From contig UQTA01000050.1 in the NCBI GenBank assembly GCA_900543885.1, positions 1 to 20,825 on the forward strand: a DNA stretch of 20,825 nucleotides, read 5' to 3'. This document shows positions 6,683 to 15,175 of this stretch, in pieces. Within the stretch, counting starts at the first letter, position 1. Each line of letters begins with the position of its first letter. The stretch comes from an uncultured Clostridium sp. GTDB lineage: Bacteria > Bacillota > Clostridia > Lachnospirales > Lachnospiraceae. The notes under the pieces were generated by a model that did not search any database, had not been told where the DNA came from, and was given only the letters and a program-made list of their open reading frames with translations. Position numbers and translations under genes: made by a program.

Positions 6683-6914
6683 CGTCAAGAACTGTTTCAG
6701 CTCTGGCATTGATCAATAATCCCGGATGGTCTTGCCGTGTAAATCCCCATTGCATCTTTTCTAACTGAATATGCTTCATTCCTGTTAGTACCACAGCCAT
6801 ATCCGTAGGTCTTACATCTCCTGCTGTCACTTTCAGTTTGGCATCATCCATCTGCCTGCATATCTTACGTATCTCTCTCCACATCTCATTATCTACAAAA
6901 TATCTTCCGCACAT
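6683..6914 (-). pseudogene. yedK: SOS response-associated peptidase (SRAP/YedK-HMCES family) N-terminal remnant
   Basis: The ATG at 6914 is placed by GAGGTGATC, five or so bases upstream, and gives MCGRYFVD; in this family Met is removed and Cys2 forms the thiazolidine crosslink to abasic sites in single-stranded DNA. About 77 residues follow the family, including WGFTRQDHPGLLINARAETV, where Asn and Arg of NARAET line the active site. After VLD (about 6683) the sequence no longer matches: the region that should contain the conserved FRESV/RRRCIIPA/GFYEW motifs and the active-site Glu and His is gone. The intact protein is about 200 residues. A GTG at 6923 could also start the frame but would place Cys away from position 2. 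SRAP genes often travel with or near mobile DNA, but nothing here proves that. Confidence 0.85.
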
Positions 6915-7078
6915 CCTGATCACCTCATATCAGCATCTCCCATTTATAAACTACTACAATTTATTTATGGTTAATATCCCTTTACAGCCAGTAAGGAATT
7001 ATCCATTGCAATAATCTTAAGGAGTGACAAATCATACCTCCATTTCCATTCTTTGCCAATGTCGGGTCAAAACTATGC

Positions 7079-8746
7079 TTATTTCTTTTTTACCCTGCAG
7101 CGCTTTTTGAAAAATGAAATCCCATAACAAAGGATCTGATCATAATCATCTTTATATTCCTCAGCATACATCCTGTCATCAATCTGCTGTAAAGCCTTAT
7201 CACATGTACGTTCCAGATCATCCAGTTCCTTTGTATACTTCGCTTCAAAGATCGCTATTCTGCCATTTGCAGGATCATCCACAACCACATCACTGCGGTC
7301 TTCTCCATGCTCTTTATTGGAATCTACCATATATCCGGCTCCTGCAAAGATCCCTGCAAGAAACGTATGGTAGAAATCTTCTTTATAATCATGATAGCTT
7401 ATGGTCTTTTTCAATAAACAGCTCATTTCCCTGGTAAGACCTTCACTGTCTCCCTTCCATACTGCATCAAATAAGGCGTTCCTGTTCCATTTCTTTACAC
7501 TGTCATCAAACCACCGGATCACGGTCGTTTCAAAAATCTCCTTTATTTCTGCATTTGGAATTATAAGTGCAACTGTTCCCTCTGGTAATTCGCCAGCATG
7601 ATCTTCCTCTCTTGCCTTTGTCAGATATCCTGTCAGATACAACAGACTCCACAGGTTATCTTCAGAAGAATGGAGATAATCGTAAGTTAAGCTTTCATCT
7701 ACTCTCTGAATGTTATATCCGCCTGACATCAAAGTCTCCAGCTTTTTAGTAATACTGTTTCCTGCGTAATCAATAAATGACCGGATAATGGCATTATCAC
7801 TGGTATTCTTCCAATAGCTGACTGGTTTGGCTTTCGGATTTCTCTGCAGTTCCAGAAGATAATTCATCACATCCCAGGGACAATAAATATCAAATTCACC
7901 AAAATGATATCCATCATACCATTCTTTAATACTGTCTGCCTTGTCCTCTATATCCCCATCTTTGAGGATCTGGTCTACTTCCCTTTGCATAAATCCAAAA
8001 TATTCACTGAGACGGGAATCTGTGATCGTATCAGAAACAAAATTGTTTGTTCCCGTAAAGATGCTCTCTTTTGCAATCCTCAGGCATCCAGTAATAACGG
8101 CAAAACAAAGGGACGTATTATCCTTTAAGGCCTGCATCAGTCCTTTCATCACATCCAGCATTTCATTGTAATAACCATGGTTATTTGCCTTTGCCACTGG
8201 TACATCATATTCATCGATCAGAAGGATTACTTTCTTGTTATAATGCTGCTCCAGCAATCTTGTAAGAAGCTGTAAAGAACGCATTACATCCGTTTTTTCA
8301 GACTGCCGGTTCCTTAATTGCTTAAAAAGAAATTTGTCCTGCTCACTTAAAGCAGTACTTTCCAAAAGATAATCATGTTTCTGATATAAAAGTGAAATTT
8401 CATAAACCAGCTGCTGATACGCACCTTCAAAATTAAGACCCTCTACACTTTTTAAAGACAGAAACACAGTAGGCCACTGATTCATCCATTTGCTGCATAA
8501 ATCCTGTCTTTCTGAAATTTCAAGTCCTTCAAACAATTCCCTGCTATCCTTACGAATATCAAAGAAATTTTCCAGCATACTCATTCCAAGTGTTTTACCA
8601 AACCTACGTGGACGAGTGATCAGCGTAACTTCTGCACCTGCTCTTAAAAGTTCTCCAATCAATCCAGACTTATCAATATAGTAATATCCATTGCTTCGAA
8701 TTTTTTCAAAATCAGAAACTCCAACTGGAATATTTAACCCTTTCAT
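7079..8746 (-). CDS. AAA-ATPase-like / PD-(D/E)XK nuclease-like protein (PF09820 + PF08011 type)
   Basis: This 555-residue protein has the architecture of a large, poorly understood family common in gut Firmicutes and Bacteroidetes. It begins with the family opening (IPVGVSDFEKIRSNGYYYID), then a P-loop variant RPRRFGKT (residues 45-52), Walker B LIDEYD (176-181), and a C-terminal nuclease-like domain with Asp486 and Glu501-Ala-Lys503 (IFEAKY), matching the D-(x)n-E-x-K core. Residues for both activities look intact. The start at 8746 is chosen because AAAGGAG lies eight bases upstream; the ATGs at 8776 and 8764 lack such a site. It stands alone, next to the pseudogene mosaic, with its own promoter. 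Proposed roles for relatives include defence, transposon-related or nucleic-acid processing functions, but none is established, so I assign none. Confidence 0.85.
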   Translation of the reverse strand: MKGLNIPVGVSDFEKIRSNGYYYIDKSGLIGELLRAGAEVTLITRPRRFGKTLGMSMLENFFDIRKDSRELFEGLEISERQDLCSKWMNQWPTVFLSLKSVEGLNFEGAYQQLVYEISLLYQKHDYLLESTALSEQDKFLFKQLRNRQSEKTDVMRSLQLLTRLLEQHYNKKVILLIDEYDVPVAKANNHGYYNEMLDVMKGLMQALKDNTSLCFAVITGCLRIAKESIFTGTNNFVSDTITDSRLSEYFGFMQREVDQILKDGDIEDKADSIKEWYDGYHFGEFDIYCPWDVMNYLLELQRNPKAKPVSYWKNTSDNAIIRSFIDYAGNSITKKLETLMSGGYNIQRVDESLTYDYLHSSEDNLWSLLYLTGYLTKAREEDHAGELPEGTVALIIPNAEIKEIFETTVIRWFDDSVKKWNRNALFDAVWKGDSEGLTREMSCLLKKTISYHDYKEDFYHTFLAGIFAGAGYMVDSNKEHGEDRSDVVVDDPANGRIAIFEAKYTKELDDLERTCDKALQQIDDRMYAEEYKDDYDQILCYGISFFKKRCRVKKK

Positions 8747-8793
8747 CTCTGCCGCTCCTTTCATATAGATTCGCACAGATTTCCATTTCTTTT

Positions 8794-8822
8794 ATGATAT
8801 CATGAATCCAGAATCTATACAA
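8794..8822 (-). promoter_or_regulatory. Possible promoter with palindrome over the -10 box, AAA-ATPase gene
   Basis: On the minus strand TTGTAT (8822-8817) and TATCAT (8799-8794) are 17 bases apart, about 48 bases before the chosen start codon. The -10 box lies inside the perfect palindrome ATGATATCAT (8794-8803), and TATAGATTC (8764-8772) with GAATCTATA (8811-8819) forms a 9-bp inverted repeat around the start region. This could be an operator or an mRNA 5' hairpin. Confidence 0.4.
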
Positions 8823-8899
8823 GAAACCTTCCTGTATGAAATTGAAAGTATGATAATTTAAAGAATAACCTTTTTTATTATATGCAGCTCAAATAAAAT

Positions 8900-8954
8900 A
8901 AGCTCCGCAACCTTTCTATAAGTTACTAAACCTTTATAGAAGTCTGTGGAGCTT
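8900..8954 (-). terminator. Intrinsic terminator of the NSS transporter gene
   Basis: The outer arms 8900-8909 and 8945-8954 pair over ten positions (one G-U), and an inner 8-bp stem TTCTATAA/TTATAGAA (8914-8921 with 8934-8941) extends the hairpin. In the minus direction it is followed by ATTTTATTT. It lies about 35 bases past the transporter stop codon. The rest of 8823-8989 holds no gene. Confidence 0.85.
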
Positions 8955-8989
8955 TGATTATAAACTGATCTCTGTTTAATTTACGCTAA

Positions 8990-10357
8990 TTAAAAGAACT
9001 TCGCAATATATCCCTGCACCAGGATAAAGATCACGATCAGCGGAAGAATGTAACTTACATAAAAACGTGCCCATCGCGGGAACTTAATGCCAGATCCTTC
9101 ATTTGCTTCTGCCAGGAACTTTTCAAATCCCCATCCATAACGGCTGGTACAGAAAAGAAGATAAAAAAGACTTCCGATCGGAAGCAGGTTATCACTGAGG
9201 ATAAAATCTTCCAGATCCTGGATATTGGATCCTGCACCTAAAGGTTGAAAACTGCTCCAGATATTAAATCCGAACACGCATGGAAGGGATAAAATAATAA
9301 TGATCACCAGATTCCAGGCTACCGCTTTCTTTACAGAGCAGCCGGTAAGGTCTGTTGCAAAAGAGATAATGTTCTGGAATACTGCAATTACAGTGGAAAG
9401 AGCTGCAAAGGACATAAATACAAAGAACAAACTTCCCCACAGTCTTCCGCCGGCCATGTGGTTAAATACGTTTGGCAGTGTGATAAAGATCAAAGATGGA
9501 CCGGATGTCGGCTCAACCCCATATGCAAAACATGCCGGGAAAATGATCAGACCTGCCATAAATGCAACCAGGGTATCCAGAATAGTAATACTGATCGCCT
9601 CACCGGTTAAACGGTGCTCTTTTCCAATATAACTTCCGAAAATAGCCAGTGCACCGATACCGATACTCAATGTAAAGAAGGACTGCCCCATAGCTGCAAA
9701 AATGGAATTTCCCAGTCCTGCATCTACCATTTTTCCAAAATCAGGCTTTAAGTAAAATTCAAGTCCAGGTGCTCCGCCTTTTAATACCATAGAGTGAACA
9801 GCCAGTGCCATCATAAGGAATAACAGGCAGACCATCATGATTTTTGTAATACGTTCTACGCCTGCTACCAATCCCTGAGCACAAATGCCAAAACACAGAA
9901 TAACAACAAAAATCATAAATCCGGTCATCAGTGCCGGATTACCAAGCATATTGGTAAACTCTCCTGCTACTGCATCTGAATCAAGACCTGTAAAATCACC
10001 ACGGAGCATTTTGATGAAATAGTAGATCATCCATCCGGCTACCGTTGTATAGAACATCATCAGCATATAGTTTCCTGCCATAGCTGCATAGCGGATCAGA
10101 TGCCACTTGGTGCCTTTTGGCTCTAACATATTAAAGGAAAGGGCTGCGCTGCGCTTGCTGGCCCGTCCTACGGCAAATTCCATTACTACAATAGGAAGAC
10201 CAAGGATCAGAAGAAATGCCAGATAGATCAGCACAAAAGCAGCTCCTCCGTAAGCTCCTACAATGTAAGGGAATCTCCACACATTGCCCAGACCAATGGC
10301 ACAGCCTGCAGATATCAGGATAAAGCCCAGTCTGGAAGAAAATTTTTCGCGTTCCAT
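8990..10357 (-). CDS. Neurotransmitter:sodium symporter (NSS/SNF family) transporter
   Basis: This 455-residue multi-pass membrane protein belongs to the LeuT/MhsT/TnaT family, which import amino acids or related amines with Na+. The diagnostic first helix is clear: SRLGFILISAGCAIGLGNVW then RFPYIVGAYGGAAFVLIYLA, containing the unwound GLGN that binds Na+ and substrate and the gate Arg of WRFP. The sixth-helix-region FFTLSIGIGALAIFGSYIGK and the later SFAALSTVIAVFQNIISF block are also family-typical. Length fits the 11-helix bacterial subgroup. The ATG at 10357 follows a GGGGGTT box by 11 bases. The gene is monocistronic between two terminators, downstream of polC. The substrate cannot be read from sequence; tryptophan, tyrosine or other hydrophobic amino acids are the usual ones in this subgroup. 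Confidence 0.93.
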   Translation of the reverse strand: MEREKFSSRLGFILISAGCAIGLGNVWRFPYIVGAYGGAAFVLIYLAFLLILGLPIVVMEFAVGRASKRSAALSFNMLEPKGTKWHLIRYAAMAGNYMLMMFYTTVAGWMIYYFIKMLRGDFTGLDSDAVAGEFTNMLGNPALMTGFMIFVVILCFGICAQGLVAGVERITKIMMVCLLFLMMALAVHSMVLKGGAPGLEFYLKPDFGKMVDAGLGNSIFAAMGQSFFTLSIGIGALAIFGSYIGKEHRLTGEAISITILDTLVAFMAGLIIFPACFAYGVEPTSGPSLIFITLPNVFNHMAGGRLWGSLFFVFMSFAALSTVIAVFQNIISFATDLTGCSVKKAVAWNLVIIIILSLPCVFGFNIWSSFQPLGAGSNIQDLEDFILSDNLLPIGSLFYLLFCTSRYGWGFEKFLAEANEGSGIKFPRWARFYVSYILPLIVIFILVQGYIAKFF

Positions 10358-10425
10358 TGAAAGTATTAACCCCCGTTTGCTTTGATTTACGCTGTTTTCA
10401 TATTTATTTCAGCGCATACACTTTA

Positions 10426-10457
10426 GCGCTTTGGCGCGTCAATTACCCATAAAGCGC
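10426..10457 (-). promoter_or_regulatory. GCGC-rich inverted repeat around a possible -35 box of the NSS gene
   Basis: GCGCTTT (10426-10432) and AAAGCGC (10451-10457) form a 7-bp inverted repeat whose centre coincides with TTGACG (minus strand, 10442-10437), a plausible -35 hexamer. The matching -10 is poor (TATGCG at 18-base spacing). Position suggests an operator for the transporter gene, but the support is weak. Confidence 0.25.
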
Positions 10458-10461
10458 AAGA

Positions 10462-10498
10462 AAGAGTTTTTCCACACTTTTCATGTGAAAAAACTCTT
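10462..10498 (-). terminator. Hairpin terminator at the end of the polC operon
   Basis: Arms 10462-10476 and 10484-10498 pair over 15 bases with one mismatch and a 7-base loop. In the minus direction the stem ends ACTCTT and continues TCTTGCG, so the T-tail is short. It lies 22 bases beyond the polC stop and is the natural end of the operon. Confidence 0.65.
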
Positions 10499-10520
10499 CA
10501 AAAATATACCATAGATTCTT

Positions 10521-13500
10521 TTATAAGTCAAACAATGATAACTGATTGGACTGAGGAAGATCCTTAAGCAGTCCCAGATCTGACATCAGAGAACAGATGG
10601 TTCCATTTACCTTGGTACGTCCGGAAAAATCTTCTACTGAAAGGAATGGCCCGTCTTTTACTGCATCTACCACTGCTTCTGCCGCTTTTTCACCTAAGCC
10701 GTCAATACTGCTTAAAGAAGGCATCAGCTTACCGTCAATGATCTGAAAATGTCTTGCTTTTGCCTTGTAGATATCAATAGGTACAAAATCAAAACCTCTG
10801 GCATACATTTCCTGGACGATACGCATATCCCTCAGCGTATCCTGTTCCTTTTTAGAAAGGGTATCTGAACGTTTTTTATAATCTGCCAGGTAATATTCCA
10901 GCTTATCTCTTCCCTGACACATGATCTCGTAAGAAAAGGCACTGGCACGGATACTGAAAAAGGCTGCGTAATAAGCCAGCGGATAAAAGATCTTACAGTA
11001 GGCAATACGCCATGCCATCATAACATAAGCTGCCGCATGAGCCTTTGGGAACATGTACTTGATCTTCTTACAGGACCAGATATACCAGTCCGGTACGCCA
11101 TGGGCTTTCATATCTTCTTCCCACTCCGGCTTTAACCCCTTACCTTTTCGCACACTCTCCATGATAGTAAAGGAAAGTCCCTGTTCCATGCCCTGGGCGA
11201 TCAGATAAATCATAATATCATCTCGGGTACAGATTGCCGTCTGAATGGTTGCTTTTCCTTCCTGGATCAAAGTCTGGGCATTTCCCAGCCATACGTCCGT
11301 ACCATGAGCCAGACCGGCAATACGTACCAGGTCTGAGAAATATTTAGGCTTTGTATCCAGAAGCATCTGCATCGCAAAGTCAGTACCAAACTCCGGAACG
11401 CCAAGAGCACCTAAAGGGCAGCCGCCAATATCATCTGGTGTGATTCCAAGCGCAGATGTATTCTGGAACAGACTCATAACCTCCGGACTGTCCAAAGGAA
11501 TATCTTTAACCGGGTCCAGTCCGATCAGGTCCTGAAGCATACGGATCATGGTCGGATCATCGTGTCCAAGGATATCCAGCTTTAACAGGTTGTGGTCAAT
11601 GGAATGGTAATCAAAATGAGTAGTAACTGTGGAAGTAGTCATATCATTAGCCGGATGCTGTACCGGTGTAAATGAATAGATTTCTTCGCCTAAAGGCAGT
11701 ACGATGATACCGCCGGGATGCTGTCCTGTGGTACGGCGCACGCCTACGCAGCCCTGAACAATACGGTTGATCTCGCAGTTGCGCTTTCTGGTTCCCCTTT
11801 CCTCATAATATTTCTTTACATAACCGAAAGCCGTTTTATCTGCCAGAGTACCGATGGTACCTGCACGGAATGTCTGGCCTTTGCCGAAAATAACTTCTGT
11901 ATAGTCATGAGCCTTACTCTGGTATTCACCGGAGAAGTTTAAGTCGATATCCGGCTCCTTATCTCCCTTAAATCCAAGGAAGGTTTCAAAAGGAATATCA
12001 AAACCGTCTTTTTCCAGAGGAGTCCCGCAAACCGGGCATTTTTTATCCGGCATATCACAGCCCGCCATACCTGAGAACTTGCGCACTTCTTCGGAATCAA
12101 AATCATAATAACGGCACTTAGGACAATGATAATGAGGACTTAAAGGGTTTACCTCTGTAATACCTGACATGGTTGCAACAAAGGAAGAACCTACAGAGCC
12201 ACGGGAACCTACCAGATATCCATCCTCATTGGATTTCCACACCAGTTTCTGGGCAATGATATACATAACCGCAAATCCATTGGTGATAATAGAATGCAGC
12301 TCCCGTTCCAGACGGTCTGTTACGATCTTTGGAAGATCTTCACCATACATCTCATGTGCACGGTCATAGCAGATCTTTGTTAATGTCTTGTCAGAATCCG
12401 GGATGACCGGAGGACATTTGTCCGGACGAACAGGTGCGATCTTTTCACACATATCGGAAATCTTGCGGGTATTAGTAACTACTACCTCATATGCCTTATC
12501 CGGCCCCAGATAAGCAAACTCTTCCAGCATCTCCTCTGTTGTGCGCAAATATAAAGGTGCCTGATCATCGGAGTCCTTAAATCCCTGACCCGCCATGATA
12601 ATACGCCGGTAAACCTCATCCTGAGGATCCAGGAAATGGACATCGCAGGTAGCACACACCAGTTTTCCAAACTGAGTTCCCAGATCTACGATCTTTTTGT
12701 TGATCTCGATCAGGTCTTCTTCTGTTTTAACAGTACTTTTCTCATCCCGCAGCATAAATGCATTGTTGCCTAACGGCTGGATCTCCAGATAATCATAGAA
12801 ATCCACCAGTCTGGCGATCTCCGCATCAGGAGCGCCGCGAAGAAGTGCCTGGTACAGTTCTCCTGCCTCGCAGGCCGATCCGATCAGCAGACCTTCCCGG
12901 TACTTATCCAGGACACTCTTTGGGATACGGGGCCGTCTGGAATAATAATCCAGGTGAGACCAGCTGACCAGACGATACAGATTAATACGCCCCAGATCAT
13001 TTTTGGCCAGAATGATCACATGGTTGGTTGGCAGTTTCATAATGGTCTGTGCATCCATGGTACTTAACTCATTTAAGTGATCCAGATCCTCTATATCACG
13101 TTCCCGGAGCATTTTTACAAAGGCTTCAAAGATTTCCGCTGTTGCTCCCGCATCATCGACTGCCCTGTGATGATTTTCCAGGGAAATGTTCAAAGCTTTT
13201 GCTACAGTATCCAGTTTGAAACGGTTTAAATTAGGCAGAAGAAGCCGTGCCAAAGATACTGTATCCAATACGGTAGGTGAAAATGGAAGTCCCAGAACTT
13301 CTGCATAGTGACCAATGAACCCTACATCAAAACCTGCATTATGAGCTACCAGTACCGCATCGCCTACAAATTCCAGAAACTGAGGCAGGATCACATCGAT
13401 CTTCGGATACGGCAGAACCATGGCATCGTTGATGCTGGTCAGTTTTTCAATATCAAATGGAATCGGCACATCCGGATTTACAAAGGTAGAAAACTTGTCT

Positions 13501-15170
13501 GTGATCACACCATCCACCACTTTGACAGCACCAATCTCGATAATACGGTTTTTTACAGGGCTGAATCCTGTTGTCTCGATATCAAAAACAACATACGTAT
13601 CCCCAAAGGTTTGTCCTTTGGAATTTTCTACCAGCTGCTTGGTATCGTCCACCAGGTATCCTTCCACACCATATAAGATCTTAAAAGTATCTCCTTTATC
13701 CAGCGCATGGTTGGCATCAGGGAAAGCCTGGACACAGCCATGGTCTGTAACAGCGATTGCAGGCATACCCCATTTTTTCGCCCGCTTGATAATGCTCTTT
13801 ACCTCAGAAACACCATCCATATCACTCATCTTTGTATGGCAGTGCAGCTCTACTCGCTTTTCCAGACTATTATCCATACGTTTGGTTGTAAAGTCATCTG
13901 CCTTTTTTATACCAACGATCGATCCTAAAGTCAGTTCTCCGTCAAACTTATCAATGGTAGTAACACCTTTGATCTTAATGAACATGCCTGTTTTTATCAT
14001 GTCCTTGACTTCGTTAAAGATCTCCGGGCGGATGAACATTTTAGCTGTAATGGTATCAGTAAAATCTGTCACATCAAAAGTAAGAATGAATTTACCACTG
14101 CGCAGCTCCCGGCTTTCACAGGTTAAGATCTGTCCACGCAGCGTGACTTCTCCAATCTCTCCGTCAATCTTTTCAATCTCCATAAAGTCATCATCAAAAT
14201 CACGGCCATAAAGCACATCCGGGTTGTTGGAACGCTTTACGGAGAACTTTCTTTCTTCTCCAAAACCCGAGTCTTTTTCTCTTCCCCAGCCTTTTCTGCC
14301 TTTGTTTAACTGAGGTTTTTCCGTTTTTTCACCTGCCTGAGTTTTAGCAGCAGCCATCTTTTCTGCACCTGCCGGCTTTATGCCATCAGACACAGGAGAA
14401 ATAACCTCATCATTACCCGGAATATTTCCAGAAGCTGCCTGATCCATAAGAGCATCCCATGGAGCGGCTTCCGGCATAGGAACATCCATAACAGGGACAC
14501 TATTTTGCTGAGTTTTTTTCTCATTTGTATCCTGCGTAGCAGCAGACCGTGAGATATTTTCTCCGTCAGTACCTTGAGTCAATTCATCTTTATGATTCTG
14601 CCAGTAAATTGCCTGGGCTTCTCTCTCTAATTTTTGTTCGATCTGTTTTCTCCGGTCATTTTCCTTCGCCGGAATATACTGAAATGCCACTTCTACCGGC
14701 AGGCCGCATCGTTCATTAAATACCTTTTCCAGAACACGCTTTAATTCATTGGTCTTGTCCCGGTTTACCATGGTATCTTCTACCGTCAGAACCATTTTAC
14801 CTTCGTCTTCAAAAACGATCTGGGCCTTGCGGAACATGCTGTATTCTACGATACTGTAATGCTTTAATTCCAATAGCAGGCTGTCTTTGTACATTTTTAA
14901 AAGTTTTTCAGGGGTATACTGATCAGACAATCTGTACTTTTCCTGGATCTTAATGGTGATCTGTTTATCCGGGAACAACTGGTCTTTGATCCCACGTTCC
15001 AGATCATAAATATTCTGTTTATGGATCAGCCTTGTACTCTTTATATAGACACGAATAGAGCTTCTATCTCTGGCAGAAGTAACTTTTTCTACTTCTGCCA
15101 AAGCTAAAAGCTCTTTCAAAGGCTCTGCAATATTAAGTGTTGGAAATACTTCTAAAAACCCTTTTGCCAT
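10521..15170 (-). CDS. polC: DNA polymerase III alpha subunit, Gram-positive PolC type
   Basis: PolC is the replicative polymerase of low-GC Gram-positives, with built-in proofreading. Visible in order over 1549 residues: an N-terminal domain (1-170); a polar low-complexity linker (about 175-315); an OB-fold region (about 335-425); a PHP domain beginning ELHCHTKMSDMDG (His443, His445), interrupted by a DEDDh exonuclease (Asp530, Glu532 in FDIETTG; His610-Asn611; His668 and Asp673 in HHRAVDDA); a zinc-binding module (CPKC...CPVC, about 1015-1050); and the polymerase core with catalytic Asp1074 and Asp1076 in PDIDLNFSGEYQ. The C-terminus QLSLFDL is a good beta-clamp-binding motif. It is about 100 residues longer than the 1437-residue Bacillus protein, mainly through the linker. 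It starts five bases after the ispG stop with a weak ribosome binding site overlapping it, suggesting translational coupling. Last gene of the operon. Confidence 0.98.
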   Translation of the reverse strand: MAKGFLEVFPTLNIAEPLKELLALAEVEKVTSARDRSSIRVYIKSTRLIHKQNIYDLERGIKDQLFPDKQITIKIQEKYRLSDQYTPEKLLKMYKDSLLLELKHYSIVEYSMFRKAQIVFEDEGKMVLTVEDTMVNRDKTNELKRVLEKVFNERCGLPVEVAFQYIPAKENDRRKQIEQKLEREAQAIYWQNHKDELTQGTDGENISRSAATQDTNEKKTQQNSVPVMDVPMPEAAPWDALMDQAASGNIPGNDEVISPVSDGIKPAGAEKMAAAKTQAGEKTEKPQLNKGRKGWGREKDSGFGEERKFSVKRSNNPDVLYGRDFDDDFMEIEKIDGEIGEVTLRGQILTCESRELRSGKFILTFDVTDFTDTITAKMFIRPEIFNEVKDMIKTGMFIKIKGVTTIDKFDGELTLGSIVGIKKADDFTTKRMDNSLEKRVELHCHTKMSDMDGVSEVKSIIKRAKKWGMPAIAVTDHGCVQAFPDANHALDKGDTFKILYGVEGYLVDDTKQLVENSKGQTFGDTYVVFDIETTGFSPVKNRIIEIGAVKVVDGVITDKFSTFVNPDVPIPFDIEKLTSINDAMVLPYPKIDVILPQFLEFVGDAVLVAHNAGFDVGFIGHYAEVLGLPFSPTVLDTVSLARLLLPNLNRFKLDTVAKALNISLENHHRAVDDAGATAEIFEAFVKMLRERDIEDLDHLNELSTMDAQTIMKLPTNHVIILAKNDLGRINLYRLVSWSHLDYYSRRPRIPKSVLDKYREGLLIGSACEAGELYQALLRGAPDAEIARLVDFYDYLEIQPLGNNAFMLRDEKSTVKTEEDLIEINKKIVDLGTQFGKLVCATCDVHFLDPQDEVYRRIIMAGQGFKDSDDQAPLYLRTTEEMLEEFAYLGPDKAYEVVVTNTRKISDMCEKIAPVRPDKCPPVIPDSDKTLTKICYDRAHEMYGEDLPKIVTDRLERELHSIITNGFAVMYIIAQKLVWKSNEDGYLVGSRGSVGSSFVATMSGITEVNPLSPHYHCPKCRYYDFDSEEVRKFSGMAGCDMPDKKCPVCGTPLEKDGFDIPFETFLGFKGDKEPDIDLNFSGEYQSKAHDYTEVIFGKGQTFRAGTIGTLADKTAFGYVKKYYEERGTRKRNCEINRIVQGCVGVRRTTGQHPGGIIVLPLGEEIYSFTPVQHPANDMTTSTVTTHFDYHSIDHNLLKLDILGHDDPTMIRMLQDLIGLDPVKDIPLDSPEVMSLFQNTSALGITPDDIGGCPLGALGVPEFGTDFAMQMLLDTKPKYFSDLVRIAGLAHGTDVWLGNAQTLIQEGKATIQTAICTRDDIMIYLIAQGMEQGLSFTIMESVRKGKGLKPEWEEDMKAHGVPDWYIWSCKKIKYMFPKAHAAAYVMMAWRIAYCKIFYPLAYYAAFFSIRASAFSYEIMCQGRDKLEYYLADYKKRSDTLSKKEQDTLRDMRIVQEMYARGFDFVPIDIYKAKARHFQIIDGKLMPSLSSIDGLGEKAAEAVVDAVKDGPFLSVEDFSGRTKVNGTICSLMSDLGLLKDLPQSNQLSLFDL

Positions 15171-15175
15171 TCAAA

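Noticed and set aside
6524..6709. 61-codon minus-strand frame between SRAP and MATE remnants
   Set aside because: Cys- and Phe-rich text with no motif; it overlaps both remnants in another frame. On the plus strand a short frame (AQHEHEAKRNANGALRVV) was also seen but is too short to assign.
7079..8746. New defence system with the neighbouring genes
   Set aside because: The neighbours are a monocistronic transporter and dead gene fragments; there is no second intact gene to form a system, and the family role is unknown.
13420..14211. 263-codon open frame on the plus strand
   Set aside because: Fully antisense to the PHP/exonuclease part of polC; the protein text is low-information with runs of Ser, Ile and Val and no motif. 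It is a mirror of coding bias in polC.
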